Part shown: positions 1 through 7,045 of the stretch, piece by piece | Numbering within the stretch: the first letter of the stretch is position 1 | Layout: every line of letters starts with the position of its first letter | Source of the DNA: an uncultured Candidatus Altimarinota bacterium | Lineage (GTDB): Bacteria; Patescibacteriota; Gracilibacteria; BD1-5; UBA6164 | Assembly: GCA_938015605.1 (NCBI GenBank) | Contig: CALLPO010000003.1 | Location: 1 to 9,902 of the forward strand | Reading direction: 5' to 3' | DNA length: 9,902 bases | Program-made: the position numbers and the translations under genes | The notes under the pieces: model-generated | Told to the model about the DNA's origin: nothing | The model's database searches: none | Seen by the model: the letters and a program-made list of their open reading frames with translations, nothing else

Positions 1-68
1 ATTATACCCCTAATGAAATTCATGAAGAATCACTTAAGAATCAAAAATCTCCTAACTTAGCAGTATAA
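1..68 (+). CDS. IS3-family transposase OrfB, C-terminal fragment
   Basis: The frame enters from the left edge (first full codon at 3) and reads YTPNEIHEESLKNQKSPNLA, then V and TAA. The TPNE(V/I) motif close to the C-terminus is typical of OrfB, the rve/DDE integrase-fold subunit of IS3 elements. Its catalytic residues lie upstream, outside the window. The stop sits 49 bp before the terminal inverted repeat at 118-136, a normal spacing for this family. The visible part is intact, but nothing can be said about whether the whole gene is functional. Confidence 0.55.
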   Translation, partial: YTPNEIHEESLKNQKSPNLAV

Positions 69-108
69 ATTACAATACATACTGAGAGATTTACCTATCT
101 TAATATTC

Positions 109-294
109 TTATCTTGCTGTCCAGGAAAGGGAACCACTAAAATACTCTATAAGCTCCTTTTTCCATTTGATTTGCTGACTTGGATGAACTCAATATTCAG
201 AGAGTATCTCTGCTTGTGTTTTCTGTTTCGAAATGAGTTCCATCACGACCTGAAATTTAAGCTGCTTCGAGTACTTTTTACGACCTTTTGGCAT
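109..294 (-). pseudogene. IS3-family transposase OrfA, interrupted by another IS
   Basis: The 61-residue reading frame starts MPKGRKKYSKQLKFQVVMEL and continues with the helix-turn-helix stretch EYGVHPSQQIKWKKEL. This is the Tnp_1/HTH DNA-binding domain of IS3 OrfA (COG2963). The glycine of EYGVHP is encoded by TGA. OrfA proteins are normally around 90-100 residues. Here only about the first 52 residues are genuine, because from position 136 downward the frame reads through the terminal repeat of another IS before stopping at TAA 109-111. The leucine-zipper part and the -1 frameshift window to orfB are lost, so no active transposase can be made. Confidence 0.7.
118..136 (+). repeat. IS terminal inverted repeat (right end of first element)
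   Basis: TGTCCAGGAAAGGGAACCA closes the element whose orfB ends at 68. It matches the 362-380 end at most positions, including the outer TGTCCAG and the terminal ACCA, which shows that the two elements are close relatives. It also contributes the last, foreign codons of the interrupted minus-strand orfA. Confidence 0.6.
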
Positions 295-380
295 AGTAAA
301 TTTGTAAATGAATAAATAGAGATTTTTCTATCTTATTTATTCTTAATGTTTCTTATATAGTTGTCCAGAGAGGGGGACCA
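137..380 (-). mobile_element. Remnant of a second IS3-family element (left end plus partial orfA)
   Basis: On the minus strand the element begins at 380 with TGGTCCCCCTCTCTGGACA, followed by an 85-bp leader and the orfA start at 294. It is cut at 137 by the right end of the first element. An imperfect hairpin in the leader (arms 310-323 and 330-342) lies about 15 bp upstream of the orfA start. Structures in this place often shield IS transposase genes from outside transcription; that role is inferred here. Beyond 380 lies the 3' end of a host gene, so this element itself probably broke that gene. Confidence 0.55.
362..380 (-). repeat. IS terminal inverted repeat (left end of second element)
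   Basis: Read on the minus strand, TGGTCCCCCTCTCTGGACA is the outer end of the element carrying the interrupted orfA. Its complement resembles the 118-136 end in sequence and length. It directly abuts the truncated coding fragment at 381-446. Confidence 0.55.
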
Positions 381-446
381 TTATAGGGAGAAGCCCACGG
401 CTTAATAAAAAGGTTATCGAATCTTGATGATTTTAATTCAAAATAA
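381..446 (+). pseudogene. 3' remnant of a gene duplicated at 7046-7433
   Basis: The frame ends GEAHGLIKRLSNLDDFNSK and TAA at 444-446. The second copy at 7380-7433 ends EAHGLIKRLANLDNFLI. The DNA differences are mostly silent or conservative (CAC/CAT for His, TCG/GCG for Ser/Ala, GAT/AAT for Asp/Asn), so this tail evolved as protein-coding sequence. Everything upstream has been removed or displaced by the IS remnant ending at 380. In the longer copy the tail looks like a small helical module, MTRxEAHGLIKRL, preceded by ATGKSPAQMKLLRSLI. This is loosely like the C-terminal ATxKQ...EAxxLI module of some phage-type recombination proteins; that likeness is tentative. Confidence 0.5.
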
Positions 447-450
447 CATA
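388..450 (+). repeat. Direct repeat, copy 1 (flanks the sialic-acid locus)
   Basis: About 63 bp beginning GAGAAGCCCACGGCTTAATA match 7378-7442 with four substitutions and a 2-bp length difference. The repeat covers the 3' end of the broken gene and runs toward a hairpin that is also shared in design. The two copies lie in the same orientation about 7 kb apart and bracket the sialic-acid genes. Confidence 0.75.
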
Positions 451-453
451 CTC

Positions 454-515
454 CATTACAGGTCTTCTTAGGAAAGTTTTCTTCTGGCATAAGAGAGTTT
501 TGAGGACCTGTAATG
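454..515. terminator. Long-stem hairpin between convergent ends
   Basis: The arms CATTACAGGTC (454-464) and GACCTGTAATG (505-515) are a perfect 11-bp inverted repeat around a 40-bp interior. It lies between the 3' end of the broken plus-strand gene and the minus-strand deacetylase stop at 518, so it could act as a bidirectional terminator. No clean T-run follows on either strand, and a similar stem (CAGGTC/GACCTG) with an unrelated interior follows the other repeat copy at 7454-7540. A role in recombination or mobility is therefore equally possible. Confidence 0.45.
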
Positions 516-517
516 TA

Positions 518-1453
518 CTAATTCCTACACTGTCAGTATTTAAATAAATTACAATCGTATCTAGGTAAACTATATTTTCTATTAACAATATCACTTTTTG
601 AAATGTCCTTTGGATCTACACAAAAACTATATTGAATACTATTATTTAATGAATCTATAACATCTTTATTGAATGAATCGCTTCATCAAAAAGGATAACA
701 AAAAGTATTTATTTCTACTCCAAACTGATTCTGTAAAAAGATATTACTTTGATTAATTTCTTCGATTAATTTATTATTTGGGACTGTTGTTAATAAATGG
801 TGAGATCTAGAATGTCATCAAATTATTGATCATGATTCTATAATATCACTTATTTGGTTTTTATCCATATATCGTTTTTTATGCAACTGACTAGAGTCAA
901 CTCTTAAAATATTCATTATTCACATCAAAATATTTGACTTCAATTCACAATCTGAAATATAATTTATTTTCTTTATTAGGTCAGTTTTAAAATCATTATC
1001 TTGCATTTTGTAAGCATCTTGATTCGTAAAATAACTTATACTTATTCATTTTTCTTTTATAATTTGACAGAATATTTCATAGACAAATTCACTTCAGTAT
1101 TCAGCAAGTAAATAATGAATAGAATGGACATCTAATAAAACTTCAGATTCAAGAGGTCAAGAAGAAATATAAAATATTCACCATAAATTTCTCCTATTTA
1201 AGATGGGTAGGACATATTTATGGTGATCGATTAATCAATCATCGAAAGTTAAAATGATTCACCTTGGAAGATTTGATTTTCATTGAATGTAATTAATCCA
1301 ATCTTTTTGATTAACAAATCAATATTCATCTCAAAAAAAATCTAATTGTTGCTCGAAATCTGAAACATGCAAAAATTTTAAATTCGCAGAATTGTTTTCA
1401 TTTCTAATATAATGATACATTACCGCCTTGCAGCAAGATTTATATTCTTCCAT
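518..1453 (-). CDS. Polysaccharide deacetylase (NodB homology domain)
   Basis: A 311-residue protein of carbohydrate esterase family 4, likely removing N-acetyl (or O-acyl) groups from a glycan or glycan precursor. The visible family features are the N-terminal VMYHYIRN stretch and the metal-binding, catalytic-base motif TFDDG (residues 69-73). Also present are the second metal-binding motif HSRSH (214-218) and CYPFG (252-256), the usual third motif. A longer-than-usual segment of about 140 residues separates the first two motifs, as in deacetylases of capsule and surface-polysaccharide clusters. No signal peptide is seen, so the enzyme is probably cytoplasmic or inner-face. Several glycines (in EYG, GGHSRSH and PFGG) are TGA. 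The ATG at 1453 overlaps the HIT gene by 14 bp, indicating coupled translation as the last gene of the neuB operon. A CGA codon occurs at residue 193. The acyl substrate is unknown. Confidence 0.88.
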
Positions 1454-1982
1454 GATTTGACATAAAGTTATTTAATATTTCTATGTTATCCTTAACTCTT
1501 TGTATTGTATGATTATTGATATCTTCTTTGATTTGATCAGCTCATTTTATTCAACATCTTTTTATCAAATAATCATTCAAGCAATCAATAGTAATCTCGT
1601 TCATTGCAAGACTTGTGATTCAACTTCATGAAATACTGCGATCATTAATCTTTGTTGGATACTCTTGGATAGGAATTAAATGAAAATGTAGATGTTTAGA
1701 CTCCTCTCAAGAGTTTAAAGACAAAATTTGTACAGTCTTTATTTCTTTTGATGAATCCCTAATAACTTTAGTAGAAACGTGAAGCGCTTCTCAAAGTTCA
1801 TCTATTGCTTTTTTATCAATTGAATTATCATCAATTCAATGATGATGTTCTTTTAATACTAACAAACAATGAAAATCACACATTGGATTTATATCATGAA
1901 TCAATATCCGATATTGAAAATGAGATTGAATTATTTGGAATGGATATGGAAATTCTTCAGAACAAAATAAGCAATTATTCAT
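1440..1982 (-). CDS. HIT-family (histidine triad) nucleotide-binding protein
   Basis: A 180-residue histidine-triad protein that probably hydrolyses or transfers a nucleotide monophosphate from a phosphoramidate, dinucleotide or nucleotide-sugar-like substrate. The N-terminus MNNCLFCSEE carries the CxxC typical of HIT hydrolases, the middle has the strand DINPMCDFHCLLVLKEHH, and the catalytic triad is KHLHFHLIP (HxHxH followed by hydrophobics). The ATG at 1982 is preferred because it yields the usual MNxCxFC start and leaves 22 bp after the neuC stop. An in-frame ATG at 2096 would add 38 residues but overlap neuC by 92 bp. The gene overlaps the deacetylase by 14 bp. It is third in the neuB operon, so a role in nucleotide-sugar turnover is plausible but inferred. 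Confidence 0.85.
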
Positions 1983-2004
1983 TTTTAAACTAAAATTTAT
2001 AAAA

Positions 2005-3129
2005 TTATTTTTGGACTGATATTTCTCGAGTGGATTCTTTTTCAAGTATTTCTCTAAATCTCTTCCCACTATTTCATGTTCAGAATTTCACATCATAATC
2101 TTTTATATCGAATGAAGATTCTCGGTATTTCAGTATAGAGTCTGTAATCTTATCTTGATTATATCAAACATTTACAATAGACTTTCGATCATTCCTATTG
2201 TTTTGTCTCGATCAAATATTAATAGAAGGTATTCATAAGGCAGGAGCTTGTCTAACTCAACAGCTTGAATTTCATACTATGCATTTTGAGTTCTTCAACA
2301 ATGTCACAAAATCCTCAAAATCCAATGAATCGAATACTTTATAAAAAACATTCAGGACATCGTTAACAATACTGTTCTGCAAATTTTCATATATTATTTT
2401 AGATCAAGGATCATTGTTTGGATATATAATTATAAAGTTCTTTTTTGAGTCAACCAGTCACTGTATTACCTGTAAAGTATTATTTTTGATTGAATTAGCT
2501 TCTGTAGTTACTGGATGAAATAAGAAAATTCAATAATCATCAAACAATATATTATGTTTCTTTTTAAGATCTGTAATAAGAGGCAAATCATCTGACAACA
2601 TAATATCAAACTCTGGTGATCAAATTACATAAATACGATTCTTACTTTCTCACATACGTTCTAAATTCGTTCAACATTCTTTATTTGAAACAAAATGCAA
2701 ATGAGATAACTTACTAACAGAATGTCTTATTGACTCGTCTATACTTCATGAAGATTCTCATCATTCAATATGTATAACCATTACATTTTTAAATGATCAA
2801 GCAATAGCTCAAGCCAATGCATCAGGTCTATCTCAATGAACTACAATTGCATCAAATTTTAACTTATCAATATAGATAGATAGGCTTTCTATAAGTTTAG
2901 CTAGTCACAACTCAGGTGATTGATTCTTCTCGTATTTATCATTCAAAAAAATATTCTTGTGTTGCGATCTTAAAATCTCATTAACAGTAAATCAATATTT
3001 CTCATCAATATGCATTCAAGTTACGAACACATGTGAATCAAGAAAATTACTCATTTCAATAGCTTGAATGAGAGGTTTAAGTTTTCAATAATCTGCTCTT
3101 GTTCAGGTTACAAATAGGATCTTTTTCAT
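2005..3129 (-). CDS. neuC: UDP-N-acetylglucosamine 2-epimerase, hydrolysing (NeuC)
   Basis: A 374-residue cytoplasmic enzyme that converts UDP-GlcNAc to ManNAc plus UDP, the entry step to sialic acid. The GT-B-like epimerase fold is recognisable from VTGTRADYGKLKPLI (residues 7-21), VHGDRPDALAGAIA (97-110), HIEGGESSGSIDESIRH (120-136), VIGSPEFD (168-175) and LFHPVTTE (203-210). The C-terminal UDP-binding region is VGNSSCGVRQAPALGIPS (285-302) with NIGSRQ following. Most of these glycines are TGA codons. Length matches NeuC. It starts 2 bp after neuB ends, so the two are one operon. CGA codons occur at residues 315, 336 and 368. LegG/NeuC relatives act on a different UDP-sugar, but the neighbouring NeuB is of the Neu5Ac type, supporting ManNAc as product. 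Confidence 0.93.
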
Positions 3130-3131
3130 GA

Positions 3132-4193
3132 TTACTCAATATCTGAATATGTAATATGAATTCATTCACCTAAATCTTTAGTAGCTTTTTTTCAGATAAC
3201 TTCTTCAAAATGTTCAGCTGGTATCTCTCAAGTTCATGGACGCTTTACTCGGATGTTATCTTTAGTAAATGATTCTCATTTTTTTATATCTTGGATTGTA
3301 ACAATTGTTGCAAATGCAAATTTTATACACGGTTCTTCTTCTTTAGTAGGTCATTTTTTTCATCATCTACATTGAGCCATTATATTAGCTCAGTCAATTA
3401 GCTCAGACAATGCAGTTCAATCCATTGAACAAACAATATCTGGTCATTCTCTATCCATAGTATCTGTAAAATGTCTTTCTAATATTGAAGCTCATAATGC
3501 TACTGCTCATAAGCAGGCATGGTTAGTAACGGTATGATCTGATAATCATACTACTGCATCAGGAAATTCACTCTTAAGCTCAGTTACTCATCATAACCTT
3601 ACTATGTTATATGGTGTAGGATACACATTTGTACAATGTAATAAGCCAAAAGACACTCATGCTTCTCTCATAATCTCGACACTTTTTCTGACACTATCAA
3701 CACTATTCATTCATGTAGACAAAATTATTGGTTTTCAGAATGAGGAAATATGACGAATAAGAGGATAATTATTACATTCTCAGCTTCAAATTTTATATGC
3801 CTTGACTCAAAACGACTCTAGTCTATCTGCAGCTTTTCTTGAGAACGGGGTACTAATAAATATTCAACCCTTTGCTTCAACGTACTTCATTAACTCATAT
3901 TCATTATCTTCACTAAGAGCGCATTCACTCATTATTTCATGAATAGATTTTGAAGCATTTCATGGAATTACCTTTTTTGCTTCTGCAGTCATTTCATCTT
4001 CAATAATATGAGTTTGATGCTTAATAACCTCAGCTCAATTAGCTAATGCGACATCAACGATTTTTTTAGCTTCCGACAAAGATCAGCCGTGATTAATTCA
4101 AATTTCAGCAATTACTAATGGTTTGTAATTTTCTCATACAATCCTACTTCCTATTGCAAATGTTGGGAATAATGTATCTTCATTATTATTCAT
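3132..4193 (-). CDS. neuB: N-acetylneuraminate synthase (NeuB)
   Basis: A 353-residue enzyme that condenses ManNAc with phosphoenolpyruvate to N-acetylneuraminic acid and phosphate. The N-terminal TIM barrel shows AEIGINHGG (residues 29-37), VIKHQTHIIEDEMT (56-69), ISTPFSRKAADRL (113-125), YKIGSGECNNYPLI (133-146), STGMNS (159-164), GLSDHT (216-221) and LERHFTD (238-244). The C-terminal antifreeze-like SAF domain runs from about residue 290 and includes VKRPGTGEIP (316-325). The KHQTH...GECNNYP signature matches Neu5Ac-type synthases rather than pseudaminic-acid PseI. Residue 315 is a CGA codon directly before VKRPG, where the family normally has Trp (LWVKRPG): evidence that CGA is read as Trp. 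It is first in the minus-strand operon with neuC 2 bp downstream. The ATG at 4193 follows AACGAGA, a weak ribosome site. Confidence 0.95.
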
Positions 4194-4228
4194 TCTCGTT
4201 GCCAAGAAAAATAAAATCACTTTTAATG

Positions 4229-4257
4229 TTGACATTTATCTGTATAAGTGTTTTATT
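4229..4257 (+). promoter_or_regulatory. Possible sigma70 promoter for the NadD-like gene
   Basis: A perfect -35 box TTGACA at 4229-4234 is followed after 17 bp by TTTATT (4252-4257), a weak -10 match, 25 bp before the ATG at 4283. The neuB/NadD-like intergenic space (4194-4282) must also hold the divergent neuB promoter, which I could not place convincingly. Confidence 0.35.
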
Positions 4258-4282
4258 TTAAACATCTTACTTCGAGATAATA

Positions 4283-5095
4283 ATGAATAAAATTTGAATA
4301 TACAGGTGAGTTTTTGATCCAGTTCATAAGGGTCATATTTCAACAATAGAAGAGTCTATAAAAAAAGTATGACTCGAAAAATTATATGTAGCAGCAAAAA
4401 TAATTTGAAAGAAGAACCCTTATTGCTGAATTGAAGAACGCAAAAGAATGCTATTGTTAGCATTAGATAATCATAACCTTCCAATTGAAATCATCCAACA
4501 AGATCCAAGATGACACTCTTATGACTTGAAACAACTAAAAAATAAACATAATAGCAATCTAATCAATATTTGTGGTTCAGATAAAATTATTCGTGAAATG
4601 AATATATATTGAAATTCATGAGATACGTTCTTATCTATAAATAGAAACGGATATAAGAATAGTATTGAAGCATTAAAAACAAGTAAAAAACTTCTAATAA
4701 ATTTACTAGAAGTAGATGTGTTCAATACTTCATCTACTGATGTACGTCAAGGTTTCCATCAATGAATATTTAATCAACCAGATAAATTAAATAACAATGT
4801 CTCTGGATTTATAAATGAACTTAATCTATATAGAACTCATTGAGAAATATTATCTCATCACAATTACATCACAAATCGAAACGAGTATAGAAAAGTAGTA
4901 CAAAAAAAATTTCCGGATCTTAAGATATTTTCTATCAGTATCCCTATATATAAAGAATGACAAAGTTGAGAATGAGCTTTTGACAGTTACATAAGACATA
5001 TAGTCAATGCACTAAGTCTTGAGGGAGAACAACTAATGAAGTTAGTCAAAGAAAGTTTTATAATAAAGAAGAATTATCAAAATAGTTTTGTATAA
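4283..5095 (+). CDS. NadD/CoaD-type nucleotidyltransferase with extra C-terminal region
   Basis: A 270-residue protein of the HIGH-type nucleotidyltransferase superfamily, which joins a nucleotide to a phosphorylated substrate. The N-terminal half has the catalytic signature GVFDPVHKGH (residues 9-18), the ERKRMLLLA helix (52-60), the GSD motif (98-100) and the second active-site motif SSTDVR (150-155). These are the landmarks of nicotinate-mononucleotide adenylyltransferase NadD and of CoaD. From about residue 165 to the end, roughly 105 residues fit no domain I recognise. It is not an obvious HD or Nudix domain; it contains histidines (TH, SHHN) and ends in a basic helix. The gene diverges from neuB and overlaps the convergent Nudix gene by 22 bp. 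Substrate is unknown: NAD synthesis or a pathway-specific role are both possible. A CGA codon sits at residue 199. SD-like GAG lies 7 bp before the ATG. Confidence 0.8.
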
Positions 5096-5643
5096 AAATC
5101 AGTTTTCAATTTAGAATTTAACCTCATTTTCAACAACACATTAATCAAATCATTATCACGAAAATTATCATTTTCTGACAACATTAAAAATTCGTCGAAA
5201 TTCATAAATCTATTTTCTATCAATTCTCAACCATCAAGATTAAGGTCTGTATTTTGCTTGCATCACTTTGCAATAAAATAATGAGATTCACGAACAACTG
5301 AACTATAGGAACTAGGAATCGTTTTTCGTAAAAATATCTCTTCACAAACAAGTCCTGTTTCTTCCAACAACTCACGTTCAGCACTTTGGATTGGATCTTC
5401 TCATTCTTCACACTTACCTCAAGGAAGAGAAATGAATGGATCTCTGTGTGGTTGCTCTTGTCTTTGTACTACAATTTTATTTTCAACCACAGCAAAAACT
5501 GTTGCTGTATTGGGCTTCTTAACTTTCTCAAAAGTCTTCACTGTTCAATCATACATTTCTTGTTCTCGCTGCCATGTTTCATAAACTTTTCATTTAAATA
5601 CACACTTAGCATCTTCTGGTATATATAACTTGGATTTTGTCAT
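5074..5643 (-). CDS. Nudix hydrolase (ADP-ribose pyrophosphatase-like)
   Basis: A 189-residue hydrolase of nucleoside diphosphates linked to another moiety, releasing a monophosphate. The Nudix box is complete: GGKCEEGEDPIQSAERELLE followed by ETGL, residues 75-98, matching Gx5Ex7REUxEExGU, with Gly75 and Gly81 encoded by GGT or TGA. The N-terminal strand YETWQxEQEMYDGTVKTFE (21-39) and the position of the box resemble ADP-sugar pyrophosphatases. Two CGA codons fall where this family usually has Trp: residue 26 (WQxEQ, normally WQWEQ) and residue 106 (xKT after the box). The gene diverges from neuA and its 3' end overlaps the NadD-like gene by 22 bp. NadD-like plus Nudix hints at NAD or ADP-ribose metabolism, or removal of a toxic nucleotide sugar; the substrate is not readable. 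Confidence 0.9.
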
Positions 5644-5678
5644 AGTAATAGTATTAATATATAAAAAGTAATAATTGT

Positions 5679-5707
5679 ATTATAGTAATTTTTCTCTTTA
5701 AATACAA
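5679..5707 (-). promoter_or_regulatory. Probable promoter of the Nudix gene
   Basis: On the minus strand TTGTAT (5707-5702) and TATAAT (5684-5679) are separated by 17 bp. The perfect -10 lies 35 bp upstream of the Nudix ATG at 5643. The region is shared with divergent neuA, whose own -10 may overlap (TATAGT, 5681-5686) but lacks a good -35. Confidence 0.45.
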
Positions 5708-5717
5708 ACACTTATTC

Positions 5718-6419
5718 ATGGCAAAAATTAAAGTATTATGAATTATACCTGCTAGATGAGGATCAAAATGAATACCGTTAAAGAATATTAGATTGTTGAA
5801 AAATAGACCACTTATTGAATACACTATTTCAGCAGCTAAGAAATCTTGAATATTTGATGAAATATGCATATCAACAGATAACGAAAAAATTGGTGGTTTT
5901 GCAAGTAAGCATAAAATAGATTATATCAAAAGACCAAATGAAATATCATGAGATTATTCAACTTCAATAGAAACTGTTATTCATAGTTTAAATCAGTATC
6001 AAAAAAATTGAAAAGTATTCGATGTTGTAATTTTATTACAACCAACATCACCATTAAGAACTTCAACTCATATAAAAGAATCTTATAAAAAATTCATTAA
6101 CTCTTGATGTAAGAGTCTTTATAGTATTACTGAATGCGAAAAGCATCCATATAAATCATTCATATCTTTAGAAGATGGTCATTCATTAAAACCTATGTAC
6201 GGCAGCGAATTTCTTTCAAAGCCAAGACAGGAACTTCCAAGAGTATACAATCAAAATTGAGCAATATATATAAACTATTCGAAAGATATAATAAAACATC
6301 AAGACTTTTATATTGAACCCATATGTTGATATATAATGGAAAAATCAGATTCAATTGATATTGATGACTTATCTGATTTAGAATTAGCTAATATTTATCT
6401 TGATAAAAAAAATGACTAA
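5718..6419 (+). CDS. neuA: CMP-N-acetylneuraminate (sialic acid) cytidylyltransferase
   Basis: A 233-residue enzyme that transfers CMP from CTP to sialic acid, giving CMP-Neu5Ac, the donor for sialyltransferases. Diagnostic motifs are the CTP-binding loop IIPARGGSKGIPLKNI (residues 9-24), PLIEYTISAA (31-40), ISTDNEKI (51-58), RPNEISGDYSTS (72-83), LLQPTSPLRT (106-115) and QNGAIYI (179-185). Nine of its fourteen glycines are TGA, including residues 8, 14 and 18 of the catalytic loop, so the gene is unreadable under the standard code. Length fits single-domain NeuA, without the C-terminal esterase domain of some homologues. Its last 8 bp overlap the downstream kinase start. Together with neuB and neuC it completes de novo CMP-sialate synthesis, but it sits in a separate plus-strand transcription unit. 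Confidence 0.94.
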
Positions 6420-7035
6420 AATAGATCTCTCCCAAACTATAGTACTTGTCTGAGGACCTTTCACATGAAAGAGTATTTTAACCGCAGAAATTTCAAATAA
6501 GTTATGATACTTTAATATAGTATCTACTGATATCATAAGAAACATTCTGAGACTTCAAAAACCAAAGACTTCTATTCATACTTCTACCTCAAACTTAGAT
6601 TTAAATTGATTTAATGAGCAAAGATCTATCATCTCAGATATAATAATGTGACTACTTCCAAACTATTACTTAAGATGAGAGAAGACAATTATTGAATGAG
6701 CTCATCTGAATTTTGATTTAATTCAATTTTGTTTAGCTAACTGATGAACATGCATATACTTAAAGAATAATTTATCTTGGGAAAAAAGAGTTAGATTAAA
6801 ATCTGAGATTACACCAATTACAAAAGTAATTAAAAATAATGTAGAATCTCTAACCACATATACAGAGGATTTAGAAATATCAGATATGAAGTACATTAAG
6901 AATAAAAGCATTTATCATGATATTGAAAATTGTCTATATAAAGATTGCCTTAAAATGTGAGTACCAATAATTGAATACACAAGACTTTCCAAGGTATTTG
7001 AACTAATTAAATCTAAATATATCAATAATATCTAA
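6412..7035 (+). CDS. P-loop kinase, 2-phosphoglycerate kinase-like
   Basis: A 207-residue P-loop NTPase. Walker A is GGPFTGKS (residues 14-21), with glycines 14 and 19 encoded by TGA. It is followed by STDIIRNILRL (38-48) and the strand IIEGAHLNF (93-101). The STDxIRxxLR and EGxH signatures resemble the COG2074 2-phosphoglycerate kinase family and related small-molecule kinases. A C-terminal region of about 90 residues is lysine-rich and less conserved. The start ATG lies inside the neuA stop region (8-bp overlap), so the two are translationally coupled and probably functionally linked. Possible roles are phosphorylating a sugar or glycerate intermediate, or regulating phosphoenolpyruvate supply for NeuB; neither is shown by sequence. 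A zeta-toxin-like kinase is a less likely alternative, since no antitoxin gene is visible. Confidence 0.75.
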
Positions 7036-7045
7036 ACTAAATGCT

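Larger units (their letters stand above)
1..136 (+). mobile_element. Right end of an IS3-family insertion sequence
   Basis: The segment carries the last residues of an orfB-type transposase (stop at 66-68) and then, at 118-136, a 19-bp end sequence TGTCCAGGAAAGGGAACCA of the TG...CA type used by IS3-family elements. A closely related 19-bp end lies in the same orientation at 362-380. Position 136 is the junction with the orfA of a second element read on the other strand, so this copy appears to have inserted into that older element. The left end lies outside the window. Family assignment rests on the orfA/orfB residues and the terminal repeat; no target duplication can be checked. Confidence 0.6.

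Noticed and set aside
454..515. Integron attC site
   Set aside because: Shared stem with variable interior is attractive, but the GTTRRRY/RYYYAAC core sites of attC are absent and no integrase is in the window.
1805..1993. Plus-strand open frame of 62 codons
   Set aside because: Antisense to the HIT gene, which has a full histidine triad on the minus strand.
1983..2096. N-terminal extension of the HIT protein from ATG 2096
   Set aside because: It would overlap neuC by 92 bp and add residues not typical of HIT proteins; ATG 1982 gives the usual MNxCxFC start.
3132..4193. Pseudaminic or legionaminic acid synthase instead of NeuB
   Set aside because: The KHQTH, GECNNYP and SMDG motifs match Neu5Ac-type synthases, and no aminotransferase or dehydratase genes of the Pse/Leg routes are nearby.
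5386..5628. Plus-strand open frame of 80 codons
   Set aside because: Antisense to the Nudix hydrolase, whose catalytic box is complete.
6723..6911. Minus-strand open frame of 62 codons
   Set aside because: Antisense to the P-loop kinase coupled to neuA.
6412..7035. Zeta-type toxin of a toxin-antitoxin pair
   Set aside because: No small antitoxin gene is adjacent and the STDxIR/EGxH pattern fits 2-phosphoglycerate kinase-like proteins better.
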